Below, one piece after another: positions 37,501 to 44,351 of a stretch of 49,550 nucleotides of DNA. Location of the stretch: the NCBI GenBank assembly GCA_002392765.1, contig DGHT01000010.1:1915-51464 (forward strand). The letters are read 5' to 3'. Made by a program: the position numbers and the translations under genes. Position 1 is the stretch's first letter. Every line of letters begins with the position of its first letter. The notes under the pieces are model-generated. The model saw nothing but the letters and a program-made list of their open reading frames with translations, was not told where the DNA came from and searched no databases. The stretch is from Verrucomicrobia bacterium UBA3841 (GTDB lineage: Bacteria; Verrucomicrobiota; Kiritimatiellia; RFP12; UBA1067).

Positions 37501-40500
37501 CCTCCGCTACAAGACCGCCCGCCGCATAGCGGGAGTCTTGGGCGACCGCTACCAGCTCGAGCTCTCCCGCTACGGCCTTAGGAGCAACTTCGCCACGACG
37601 TCCGACCTCCTGCCGATGGGCGGAGCGTATGCGAAGTCGTGCGAGAAGATGTGGTACGGCGCGGCTTCCGGCGCCTGGGAGTACACGGGAACGGACGACG
37701 ACGCCGACGGTCTGCCCGACTGGTGGGAGGAGTACGCGCGCAACAACTACTGCGAGCATCTCGACCCGGCCGCGCCGCTCAACTGGGATACGGTCGTGTA
37801 CCGCAACGGAATCGCCATGGCTGCGGCGACTGCGTACATGCTCGACCTCTACAACGGCCTCCAGCCCGACTTCGAGTTTGACGACGCGTTCGTCTCCACG
37901 TATGATGCGAACGGCAACTACATTCCCGACTGGTGGGAGGGAATGTACAGGATCGAAGGCACGACCGGCACGCAGGACAGCGACGGCGACGGACTCAGCG
38001 ACTATGCGGAATACCTGCTCAGCGAAGTGTTCGACGTCGGCGCGAAGTTCGATCCTCTCGATCCCGTCAGCGTCAACGGAAAGGATCTCGACTACTTCGC
38101 AAAAATCGGCGAGATCTACGCGGGCGAGATATTCACCGACCACGACATGATGGAGGATCTCGTCGAGGACAAGCAGGACGTCTCCTACATGAGCCGCTAC
38201 CTCTGGGACGCCGATTCCGATTACGACGAAGACGGCTGGACGAACTTCCAGGAGACGAGGCACGCAGCGTTCACCTCCCGCATCCGCCTGCCGCAGGTCA
38301 TGCACTACGTGGCGAACGAAGAGACGAAGGACATGCCTATTCCGGCATTGAAACTTGTGCTCCGCTACAACGGCGATCAGAAGATCAACCAGGGTTCCGG
38401 AGAAGAATCGACCGAGACGGAAGGCGCGGGCGAAGAGGATGACAACCAAATCGACAACAAACTCTCCAACATAATCGTCGAGACGTACACGAAGGACGGC
38501 CTTGTGGTGCCTGACGCGCGCTTCGCGCTTACGCCGGGCGAGACGCTCGGCCGCAGGTTCTACATCGGCGGCTGGTCCGACCGCATCGTCCGCGGCGTTC
38601 TCGCTGTCGGTTACGTGCAGGCGGCGGATCTGAAACTGATGGCGCTTCCCGTTTCCGCCGGCGCGGTATATACGTGGCGGTGCGGGCACGGTGACTGCAG
38701 AGGGTCGTTCTCGGACTACCTCCGCCATGTCTACAACGAGGGGTCTGAAAACGTGGAACTGCTCACCAGCGATCCCGTCTGGTCCGAGGTGGTGGGAATT
38801 TCCGTCGTACTCGATGTCGATACTTCGATTTGCAAGATACTTTACAATGACGAGCAAATCGGCGTGCTCGACTCCATGAGCGGAGAATTCGAACTCGATC
38901 TTGGCGGGCTTTCGCACGTCAGAACGGTAGAAAATCCGAATATCGAGCTCGATCTCGACACCACCGTGTTCAGGTTCAACTACAAGTCGCAGATACCGGT
39001 TCTCGGAAAGGACAAGTACAGGCTCTATCTCGGCGAGCCCAACACCGGATTCGTCAAGGGCGGCAAGAACACGATAGTTGCGTACTACGACCTCGACGGC
39101 AACGGCGCGTACACGTCCGGCGAGCCGCTCGGATGCCTGAGCAACGTCGATATCGACTGGTACGGCGGCGAATACGAAATCGAGCTGACGGACACGTCGC
39201 CGATCATCACGCGCGCCAATCTGCTGACGGGCGAATCGACGGACGCCTCCGACCGCCGCTACCTCTACGGCACCGAGGACGGAGACGCGACGAACTTCGT
39301 CGCCGGAGTCCTCAACAGCGAGAAGTACCAGCGCATCAGGATCGTCCGCACGCACGTCAACGGCAACCCGGTGCAGGACATCGACATCGTGTACAGGGTC
39401 GTCCTCGACAAGATGATGGAACTCTCGCAGAGGCCGTATTTCTACGAGGGCGACATACTCGAGTCCGGCGATCTCGATCTCGACTGGTCCTACTTCCAGA
39501 GCGAAGTCATGAGCCAGTACAGCGACCCGACGGAGGTGACGTACCGCATCATCCTCGGCAACGGAAGCATCGATCCGACGGCGACGAACAACGTATACTC
39601 GATCGCGACGGTCAGGCACTTCGACTCCAACTCGACGAGAGCCGTGCCGCGCGCTCTGACGCCGGGCGAGGCCGGATCCGTGCAGATCGGCGACAATCCC
39701 GTGTTCACCTGGACGATGGACGGGATGAACAGCTACACGGCGTTCAGACTGCAGATACTCAAGGCGGGCGGCTCGACGGTCGTCTGGGATTCGGGCGTCC
39801 GCCGCGCGCCGGCGATGAACCTCGAAGGCGTCTACAGCTTCAAGGCCGATGCGTACGTCGGCGACGAACTCGAGAAGGGCGTCGCGTACACGTGGCGCGT
39901 GACGATGCTCAACGCGAAGTTCCAGTCGGTCAGGTGGTCGACTGAAATGCCGACCTTCTACATGGGCACGCCCGAGGCTGCGATCAACTATCAGTCGGTG
40001 CCGGTGGCGGTCCGCTACTTCGGTCCGGCGAGCGTCGCCAACGCCGCGCAGTTCGTGGTCGAGGCGTTCAAGTCGCCCGACTTCTCCGGTCTGCCCGTCT
40101 CCCGCACCTACGTGAGGTTGCCCGCGACGGTTACGGCGACCGGAACGGTTCACGAGGCGAACGCGAAGCTGATCGGCCTTCCCGCCGGCAAGTACTACAT
40201 CCGCGCCTACGCAGATTTGAACGCCTACGGAACGAGAAGGGCGCGCGACAGCTGGGAATCCTGGGGCTATGCGTGCCCGAGGAACCTCTCGTTCGCGCAG
40301 CCGTTCACGCCGTCCGCGATTGTCGTGCCGAACGCTAACGTCGCCATCGACACAGTCGAAGTCTACATCGAAGACGTCGATACAAACCAGAACACGGTGC
40401 CGGATGCGTACGAGATCGTCGCCAACAACGGAAAGCTCGACAATGGCGCGGCGCGGCCCGTTTCGATGCTCGCCGGGAACGTGACGGTCAACGACCAGAT

Positions 40501-40963
40501 AGCGGGCAGGATATCCGGCAAGGTCGTTTCCGCCGCCGGAGTGACGCCCTCCTACGATCCTTACCTGAATCTGGCGTTCTCGTCCGGCACGATGACCGCC
40601 CTCGCGCTCGGCGTCGATCCCGCCAAGCTGACGTTCAACGGCGACGGAAGCGTGACGGTCGACAACGAAGTGGAAGATGTCGCGATATCGTCCGTCGGAT
40701 TCGACGCGGACGGCAGGCTGATCGTATCGGTCGAGGGAACCTTGACAGGCGACAGCGTCGACGGCTTCGGCATCGTGACGGTCAACGCCCAGAGCCGGAA
40801 GACCGTCGTCTGCAACGTCTACCGCAAGGAGACGCTCGACCAGGACGGCTGGGATCTCATCGCGACGAAGGAGATAACGGTCGGCTCCGAGGCGCAGGAT
40901 GTGGAGATCGAAGGCGTGGAGAAGACGGCGTCCGGCTTCTTCAAGGTGACCGTGACCAAGTAA
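28574..40963 (+). CDS. Giant secreted protein with thrombospondin-type-3-like calcium repeats and LamG
   Basis: 4129 aa with signal peptide MKMNTVKYFAFAAALLAGAA. The first 1300 residues are repeated beta-sandwich domains of Calx-beta and PKD/Ig style (SLDEYNEGAVAEFTVTL, FPNAGEWTVKAEVQDKD). From about residue 1320 there are at least ten DxDxDG-type calcium sites, such as DTDGDGVPDGWE, DFDNDGISDLEE, DTDQDGLPDAWE, DADGDGMRNEDE and DSDGDGLSDYAE. A LamG domain lies at about 2556-2795 (HQALYLDGVNSF, FTVECWLRPD, GEWVHAALSFDG, GYVDEVRIWDG). More calcium repeats and beta domains follow. It ends GFFKVTVTK without a recognisable barrel. Probably a calcium-stabilised surface or extracellular protein made together with the lipoprotein and the 3435-aa partner. 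Strongly GC-rich, giving long spurious antisense frames. Confidence 0.88.
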   Translation: MKMNTVKYFAFAAALLAGAAARASGTNGDIYEIRPCTQEGVARDAWATKAEPLDSGVTAYFNMRLIQGASQDNERAAGGENSVWYLDYDGLGSETLYEYYFPLQVGIYVSGRLTYATLISWKADKASGFTDLIFEYTTEPGDFALPVVLATETGPATTSTGSNKYIFNRYGTGQWKIVNNNGEEFNKWIWSPKWPVSAPEGERSPDYALLEAGIYVKTIDFDSKWESGSAETYADDGTGLWRSVHEGSIETVGATPTLQAIAAPTNAVTLYVWSEDESAVKISGGKKMRLTTGYDGGEPVIKETYVGTVRIAGGQTSQNFYIEGVSQTGGADGDGKTTLVLSPWANYSYNSVSERIDDYVTVPVKCVEPLPPTVVVESESGAETVYVPVGNGWKTKVETLNVYVTQPVEEDLAVTVTPSVLGKTLDMSKYVLFSTDASSVKTISQLSPTATVTIPAGQSGKSYAKKVNVYLFRADSETDGETVDFTPSLEPMQTVTTGIQNFIPEAFEIVASAPEFVSPEDGAPFGATAGVETEIELEVADTYADEHYTPADGDGYKIEVKYTATSGWKTLAGTYYVTAGNVLRTADGKLPVLKFPNSSIGQTDGTFQTQIRITEPINENPAILKLVSTVAAPKTVTVASSLDEYNEGAVAEFTVTLNSPNDTGDALYAFLLAGPGDEATKGKFNAQGRKFVLTDDILSDPAALLLTSGLVINPDNDSATGKVKLLDGADLDATGGSTYFFSVVLCTTAAYSEDSIVSGYNSNFKTISVYNVQPTITRLEMNGYASPNSGYVYPNRLPKGNEQKFKAVVKDPGSYDLEDGFQTRWTCYRNGNAVYTTVIDGNPGDDANFFTYAFPNAGEWTVKAEVQDKDMDDWSEISYSVGVTVLDNPVVGVTVSEAVDENATKEKATIQLSYWDDQFDGELLVKVTVSEYSPGRANPGKLKLDRNYASTVAGEDNVYYITVNSANEYDLMLEEMDGTDVSSIYGFSITAEVVSDTELPTSKTPASAYYLPESRRVLVNNVSPTVIVNPEPNTNRWEVAGGVATSYPIRWKIQRDVDSDFTDLWSDNVNKGIHVEITGCDNGESKYYEEPTSGIFYPDFGELQGDVTVTLTIEDKDGGYYSYSYLYTVSASKFLVTKASGPNGGTSTSALSKKYSALPSRGLGHVYAAQENGVKFSSAANFLLRWNCGKNTDARIYAFGYKVDKPDDDGTLDGGLDVAINPNGAVAAGEVLTDFYHYPLADLDEDSADRKDSFFYAWIQHLASEDGALTSSIMGATILPESPTSGTADGKVMLPTEQTEDGNYVTTEVEAIFAKEWLKTDNLGDINGDGVPDVYAMQDWQDGNLIETVSGGDRIENDLFALNSSNPDGDALPGVLYDMGKGLKVDGSNMSYAPIGFDFTTRMELRGLHDGLNAVDMTTSDPDFGELEEAAWSAYAEANGLDPETDKDLSKWSPEPKGTYPRLDPTVDDTDGDKFPDGWEYFFWYQAHVWVPSGDAKGQPIKTDHTSQKYVFERFRFSNILEGEEITAEEVEERFNPLTALSAAEYADKPDFDNDGISDLEELVIGTNPCHWDTDGDHICDAWEVMMGLDPLTNGKTTNPDGDWMAYHRTKDDVAYMTDPETGRVYVLSDLEEFVDYNPYTMTTVRTGEFKYFSFIPKADDEGNPILYGREEDAHEPSQPTDWIYGLPMVDSVQRGTVVFDAPVQLNPAGDFVLIHNQVMDAYGFDPRTGWSAASDGYVSPRWNPSVNKNISSENKTGYAVNTRGYYSYDEYLVMKYRYEYDIHYDTSKPEAGFDEKDVWATIRNKTTIPTVLTVQAAEPEQTQTADTNETASASASVTNAEYEVSMAIAAALNKANSAKKVASGHGADTDGDGVPDGWELYTFRNPNNAPRLVDEDGLGDSGLLDFDDDSLSYAREYAGTDACDVYTNCPTIYANHPGNVSGWWNKFFPTNPGTMMDRGTSYMGYGNPDGADTDLDGVPDGYEGGTWAGCFYEDGRYAGSGKMGFIYGMPNPTNMANKTCIQGGGMNPCTIDTDQDGLPDAWEAQFSGIPVDRATGLPVPVRGSEKAVVSKLTHGTKTADADYSLEGEADDEDGQGDDSEEDEKEESDGSSCYIAGGMDATYSGDASSLSMKRDVDFDHDGLENWQEYMVQATRHFRYDDITTPLMGRQIEEGDIGYNHQQNFWGFVPFDAADPETFAADCAEAWYGKDAVYYVTVTTGVRKTYELVNPQTGEMKTNLVFSTERRKKYVTSAEEVVRHVNSSGTYQYAWNDEGWRKLGYFAKPRQYWDAAIVSGNIAKPLYMFSVIGEMQFENASPVGYVSTDPRCSDTDADGLDDYWEIFHGLNPILGSDVERPGYSMLHGTRCGDIIGATYGLLTASLFNGFWNEWIHPDYMRRYALHNMAPDETGPIDAPQAFDPVLYPWIMGSPGADADGDGMRNEDERILGNVTDPLPRHTDPSPQWFTERTTPSSYTAQYYKMPANISYMTWARVYLIDRPDTPNEEATVLLSGGGTYVFPFEENEGYDTDRDVSPDSREVTSTTVSATDPNKFTDPVRHQALYLDGVNSFAMSREMLYRPVGSIDLFKQFTVECWLRPDAVDRQQTVIERSSYYGGDSIVNDKGAVRANFRIGITADGLLYGSFDNTDSIESGLNSPISCQNVYDPNPLEEGEWVHAALSFDGSVLTLYKNGKFCASAKTGLSPANGIWRILQDPASTNSYPSYKYASHPVALFIGARPQAQNKFALNAYTVEGDKHYESFENLREYFKGYVDEVRIWDGARAAADIALDYRKEYSFDDVAAQRKAVFDSWLEKATRNNNDANGNLPPELVHHYNFATLAGSTAPEYVSKTPPGFESKVLAAAMSDYSNPEISTDGLYPNLLELKGGDYGEVEGDLKIGWWNDCLIHSTVYDDYHVVPWIQNTVAHLPALDGTCPDSTIYAVNYGGKYTSASMQDLDKYLFPNTANPYTTMFTGWMPFLRYKTARRIAGVLGDRYQLELSRYGLRSNFATTSDLLPMGGAYAKSCEKMWYGAASGAWEYTGTDDDADGLPDWWEEYARNNYCEHLDPAAPLNWDTVVYRNGIAMAAATAYMLDLYNGLQPDFEFDDAFVSTYDANGNYIPDWWEGMYRIEGTTGTQDSDGDGLSDYAEYLLSEVFDVGAKFDPLDPVSVNGKDLDYFAKIGEIYAGEIFTDHDMMEDLVEDKQDVSYMSRYLWDADSDYDEDGWTNFQETRHAAFTSRIRLPQVMHYVANEETKDMPIPALKLVLRYNGDQKINQGSGEESTETEGAGEEDDNQIDNKLSNIIVETYTKDGLVVPDARFALTPGETLGRRFYIGGWSDRIVRGVLAVGYVQAADLKLMALPVSAGAVYTWRCGHGDCRGSFSDYLRHVYNEGSENVELLTSDPVWSEVVGISVVLDVDTSICKILYNDEQIGVLDSMSGEFELDLGGLSHVRTVENPNIELDLDTTVFRFNYKSQIPVLGKDKYRLYLGEPNTGFVKGGKNTIVAYYDLDGNGAYTSGEPLGCLSNVDIDWYGGEYEIELTDTSPIITRANLLTGESTDASDRRYLYGTEDGDATNFVAGVLNSEKYQRIRIVRTHVNGNPVQDIDIVYRVVLDKMMELSQRPYFYEGDILESGDLDLDWSYFQSEVMSQYSDPTEVTYRIILGNGSIDPTATNNVYSIATVRHFDSNSTRAVPRALTPGEAGSVQIGDNPVFTWTMDGMNSYTAFRLQILKAGGSTVVWDSGVRRAPAMNLEGVYSFKADAYVGDELEKGVAYTWRVTMLNAKFQSVRWSTEMPTFYMGTPEAAINYQSVPVAVRYFGPASVANAAQFVVEAFKSPDFSGLPVSRTYVRLPATVTATGTVHEANAKLIGLPAGKYYIRAYADLNAYGTRRARDSWESWGYACPRNLSFAQPFTPSAIVVPNANVAIDTVEVYIEDVDTNQNTVPDAYEIVANNGKLDNGAARPVSMLAGNVTVNDQIAGRISGKVVSAAGVTPSYDPYLNLAFSSGTMTALALGVDPAKLTFNGDGSVTVDNEVEDVAISSVGFDADGRLIVSVEGTLTGDSVDGFGIVTVNAQSRKTVVCNVYRKETLDQDGWDLIATKEITVGSEAQDVEIEGVEKTASGFFKVTVTK

Positions 40964-40999
40964 GGCCGCAAGGGATATTGAAAGGAAAGAAAAACCGAA

Positions 41000-42133
41000 A
41001 TGAAAAAGGAAATCAGAAAAGTACTCGTCATCAACTCCGGGTCGAGTTCGCTCAAATACCAGCTCTTCGACATGACGAAGGGCGAGCGGCTCGCCAAGGG
41101 TCTTGTCGAAAGAATCGGTTGCGGCGGTCCCAAGGACCATACCGAGGCGCTCAAGCAGGTCGTCGCCGATCTCGGCAACCCGAAGGACATCGACGCCATC
41201 GGCCATCGCGTCCTGCACGGTGCGGAGGTGTTCAAGGATTCCGTGAAGATGAACGTCGCGAACATGGCGAAGTGCAAAAAGCTCGTCAAGTTCGGTCCGC
41301 TGCACATGCCCGCCAACCTTGGCGGCATTGAAGCGTGCGAGAAGATATTCAAGGGCGTTCCGAACGTGGCCGTGTTCGACACTGCGTTCCACCAGACGAT
41401 GCCGGACTGCGCGGCGATGTACGCGATCGACCCCAAGTACTACAAGAAGATGGGAATCCGCAAGTACGGCTTCCACGGCACCTCGCACAAGTTCATCACG
41501 CAGGAGGCGGCGAAGTTCCTCAAGAAGCCGCTTGCGAAGGTGAACCTCGTGACATGCCATCTCGGAAACGGGTCGTCGCTCGCGGCGGTCAAGAACGGCC
41601 AGTGCGTCGATACCTCGATGGGTCTCACCCCGCTCGCGGGCATGGTGATGGGAACCAGGTGCGGCGACATCGACGCTGCCGCGGTTCTGTCCATCATGGA
41701 GGCCGAAAAGCTCACCCCGGCGGAGGCCGACACGCTCCTCAACAAGAAGTCCGGCCTTCTGGCGCTCACCGGTTCGAGCGACTGCCGCGACATCTGCGCG
41801 AAGGCGGACAAGGGCGACAAGGCGGCGGAACTCGCGCTTGAAATGCTCGCGTACCGCGTCGCGTTCTACATCGGCGGATACAACACCGTGATCGGCGGGG
41901 CGGACGCCATCGTCATGACCGGCGGAATCGGCGAGAACTCGAAGGAAGTCCGCGAGCGCATCGTCAGGCGTCTGGGCGCTCTCGGCATCAAGCTCGACAA
42001 GAAGGCGAACAACGTGCGCGGCCAGACGGCGGTGATTTCGACGAAGGACTCCAAGATTCCGGTTGTAATCATCCCGACGAACGAAGAGCTCGCGATCGCG
42101 CAGGACACGGTAAGGGTTCTGGGAAAAATGTAA
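41000..42133 (+). CDS. ackA: Acetate kinase
   Basis: 377 aa, slightly short of the usual 395-405. It catalyses acetyl phosphate + ADP to acetate + ATP, the energy-yielding step of acetate fermentation. Family motifs in order: VLVINSGSSSLKY (nucleotide/phosphate loop), HRVLHG, VFDTAFHQTMP, YGFHGTSHKFI, CHLGNGSS, DTSMGLTPLAGMVMGTRCGDID and MTGGIGEN. The PLHNP motif reads GPLHMPANL and HGGE reads HGAE, while the key Arg, His and Asp positions are kept. The missing length is in the early loop after LVERIG. It starts 36 bases after the giant gene with AAAGGAAAG upstream and is followed 41 bases later by pta. Confidence 0.95.
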   Translation: MKKEIRKVLVINSGSSSLKYQLFDMTKGERLAKGLVERIGCGGPKDHTEALKQVVADLGNPKDIDAIGHRVLHGAEVFKDSVKMNVANMAKCKKLVKFGPLHMPANLGGIEACEKIFKGVPNVAVFDTAFHQTMPDCAAMYAIDPKYYKKMGIRKYGFHGTSHKFITQEAAKFLKKPLAKVNLVTCHLGNGSSLAAVKNGQCVDTSMGLTPLAGMVMGTRCGDIDAAAVLSIMEAEKLTPAEADTLLNKKSGLLALTGSSDCRDICAKADKGDKAAELALEMLAYRVAFYIGGYNTVIGGADAIVMTGGIGENSKEVRERIVRRLGALGIKLDKKANNVRGQTAVISTKDSKIPVVIIPTNEELAIAQDTVRVLGKM

Positions 42134-42157
42134 AATGTAAAGTGTAAAGTTTAAAAT
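42125..42157. repeat. Short AAATGTAAAGTG-type tandem array
   Basis: Four or so imperfect 7-10-base units (AAATGTAA, AAGTGTAA, AAGTTTAA) overlap the end of ackA and fill most of the ackA-pta gap. One of several minisatellite families in this window. Confidence 0.6.
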
Positions 42158-42174
42158 CGAGGAATAGGAACAAA

Positions 42175-43212
42175 ATGACAGCAATCGAATCGATAATAGA
42201 AAAGGCTTCGAAACTGAACGGCACGATCGTGCTGCCCGAAGGCATGGACGCGCGCGTGATAACGGCGGCGTGCGCATGCGTAGAGCGCAAGATATGCACG
42301 CCTGTTGTTCTCGGAACGGCGGAGGAAATCGCAGTCGCCGAAGCGTCGGCGGGTCTGAGCCTGGCCGCGCACGGAATCAAGACGATCGACTACACGCAGG
42401 GCGACGCCGAACTTGAATCCGCCTATCTTGAGGCGTGGAACGCGAAGGAATCGCGCAAGCCCGCCGAGAAGCAGAAAATCATCGATCTTGCCGCGGCGCA
42501 GAAGACCCTGCGCACGAAGCGCATCTACTTCGGCGGAATGATGGTGAAGCTCGGGCGCGTCAACGGACTCGTCGCCGGCTCCATCGCGTCGACGGGCGAC
42601 ATGCTCCGCGCCGCGTTCCACACCCTCGGCACGCAGAAGGGTGTCAAGACGGCGAGCTCCTGCTTCATCATGGATCTCAAGCGCCCGACGGCGTCCGGGG
42701 ACTCCGTGCTCGCGTTCGGCGACTGCGCCGTCATTCCCAATCCGACGGCGGAGCAGCTCGTCGACATCGGCCTTGCGACGGCGCAGACGTACCGCGACCT
42801 GACCGGCAACGAGCCGCGCGTCGCGTTCCTCTCCTTCTCCACAAAGGGATCCGCCGCGGGCGAACTCGTCGAGAAAGTGCAGAAGGCGGTGGAGCTGGCG
42901 AGACCCGTGTTCGCCGAAAAGGGCATCAAGATGGACGGCGAGCTGCAGTTCGACGCGGCAATCGTCCCGTCGGTCGGACAGCTCAAGAACCCGAAGGGCG
43001 AGATACAGGGCAACGCCAACGTCTTCATCTTCCCCGATCTCCAGGCGGGCAACATCGGATACAAGATCGCGCAGCGCCTCGGTGAGGCGGTCGCAATCGG
43101 CCCGAACCTCCAGGGTCTCGCAAAGGCGATGAACGATCTTTCGCGCGGATGCTCCGCAGAGGACATCGTCGGCACGATCTGCGTCACGCTCCTGCAATCG
43201 ACGACGAAGTAA
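42175..43212 (+). CDS. pta: Phosphate acetyltransferase
   Basis: 345 aa, the short form of Pta without the N-terminal P-loop/DRTGG regulatory domains. It converts acetyl-CoA + phosphate to acetyl phosphate + CoA and feeds AckA. Recognisable stretches are GTIVLPEGMDARVITAA at the start, VNGLVAGSIASTGDMLRAAF, ASSCFIMDL, GDCAVIPNPTAEQL and the C-terminal NVFIFPDLQAGNIGYKIAQRL. AGGAACAAA directly precedes the ATG. The ackA-pta order and short gap indicate one transcription unit for acetate production. Confidence 0.95.
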   Translation: MTAIESIIEKASKLNGTIVLPEGMDARVITAACACVERKICTPVVLGTAEEIAVAEASAGLSLAAHGIKTIDYTQGDAELESAYLEAWNAKESRKPAEKQKIIDLAAAQKTLRTKRIYFGGMMVKLGRVNGLVAGSIASTGDMLRAAFHTLGTQKGVKTASSCFIMDLKRPTASGDSVLAFGDCAVIPNPTAEQLVDIGLATAQTYRDLTGNEPRVAFLSFSTKGSAAGELVEKVQKAVELARPVFAEKGIKMDGELQFDAAIVPSVGQLKNPKGEIQGNANVFIFPDLQAGNIGYKIAQRLGEAVAIGPNLQGLAKAMNDLSRGCSAEDIVGTICVTLLQSTTK

Positions 43213-43311
43213 GAAGTTGAAAGGTTGAAAAGTTGAAAGGTTGAAAAGCAATTCCGCAATTCCATAATTCCATAATTCCACAATTTCATAATTCCATAAT
43301 TCCATAATCCT
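43213..43311. repeat. Two adjacent minisatellites (GGTTGAAA and AATTCCAT families)
   Basis: The whole pta-kdsD gap is repeats: 43213-43248 has GGTTGAAA/AGTTGAAA units, and 43250-43311 has about six AATTCCAT/AATTCCAC/ATTTCAT units. The second array is the complement of the array at 9640-9694. No Shine-Dalgarno sequence is left in front of kdsD. Confidence 0.85.
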
Positions 43312-43312
43312 C

Positions 43313-44302
43313 ATGACCACCGACGAAATGATAACCCGCGCGAAGCAGGTCTTCGCAGTCGAGATCGAGGGTCTCGAAAGAACCCGCGACTCTCTCGGCG
43401 CATCGTTCGTCTCCGCTGTCAGGCTTATTCTGGACACGGTTTCCGACGGGGGAATCGTCGTAGTCACGGGCGTCGGCAAGAATCTTCACATCGCCGAGAA
43501 GATGAGCGCCATCTTCTCTTCGACGGGAACGAGATCCATAGTCCTCAATCCCGTGCAGGCCATGCACGGCGACCTCGGCATGGTATCGGCGAAGGACGTC
43601 CTTGTCGCGCTCAGCTTCTCCGGCGAGTCGGCCGAGGTGAACAACCTGATTCCGGCGATCCGCCGCCACGGGCTCAAGGTGATATCGATGACCGGCCGTC
43701 CCGATTCCACGCTCGCCCAGATGAGCGACATCCACATCGAGATTCCGTGCGGCAGGGAGGCGTGTCCGTTCGGCATGGCGCCGACGAACTCGACCACCGC
43801 CACCATGGCGATGGGCGACGCGCTCGCAATGGTGCTCATCGACGCGCAGAAGTTCCCGGTCGAGGACTACGCGATGAACCACCCGGCGGGCGCCATCGGG
43901 CGCGCGCTCGTCATGAAAGTCACAGACGTCATGCGCACGGGCGAGCACCTTGCGAAGGTCGGTCCGGAGGCGACCGTTCTCGACGCGCTGATGGCGATGA
44001 CAAAGTCGAAAGGCGGCAGCGCGGTTGTCGCGGACGCGGACGGAAAGCTGCTCGGCATCTTCACGGACGGCGACTTCCGCCGCATGGTCTCGGCTTCGGC
44101 GGATTCTAACAAGCTGCTCGCGAGCCCCGTCGGCGACGTTATGACCAGATCTCCGCTATTCGTCTACGATGACGCGTACGCCGCGGAGCTTCTCAAGATA
44201 TTCGAGAAGAAGCGCATCGACGACCTGCCGGTGTGCGACAGGTCCGGCCGTGTGACCGGGCTTGTGGACATCCAGGACCTGCCCAAGATGAAGGTATTGT
44301 AA
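43313..44302 (+). CDS. kdsD: Arabinose-5-phosphate isomerase (KdsD/KpsF/GutQ family)
   Basis: 329 aa, typical length. An N-terminal SIS sugar-phosphate isomerase domain (about 35-185) contains VVVTGVGKNLHIAEKM, STGTRS, HGDLGM, LSFSGESAEV and the strongly conserved CREACPFGMAPTNSTTA-type region, then NHPAGAIGRAL. Two CBS domains follow (about 205-260 and 270-329). The enzyme makes arabinose 5-phosphate for Kdo, so it implies LPS and an outer membrane. The usual GKSGH reads GKNLH here. The ATG lies directly after the AATTCC array, with no visible ribosome binding site; ATG 43328 is an alternative start. A capsule-related paralogue function cannot be excluded. Confidence 0.9.
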   Translation: MTTDEMITRAKQVFAVEIEGLERTRDSLGASFVSAVRLILDTVSDGGIVVVTGVGKNLHIAEKMSAIFSSTGTRSIVLNPVQAMHGDLGMVSAKDVLVALSFSGESAEVNNLIPAIRRHGLKVISMTGRPDSTLAQMSDIHIEIPCGREACPFGMAPTNSTTATMAMGDALAMVLIDAQKFPVEDYAMNHPAGAIGRALVMKVTDVMRTGEHLAKVGPEATVLDALMAMTKSKGGSAVVADADGKLLGIFTDGDFRRMVSASADSNKLLASPVGDVMTRSPLFVYDDAYAAELLKIFEKKRIDDLPVCDRSGRVTGLVDIQDLPKMKVL

Positions 44303-44351
44303 AATTGAGGAATGACAGACATTTTAAACTAAAAAGAAAGGAAAAGACAAA

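Noticed and set aside
37136..42277. 1713-codon antisense open frame
   Set aside because: Spans opposite the giant gene, ackA and the start of pta without regard to their boundaries, as expected for a composition artefact.
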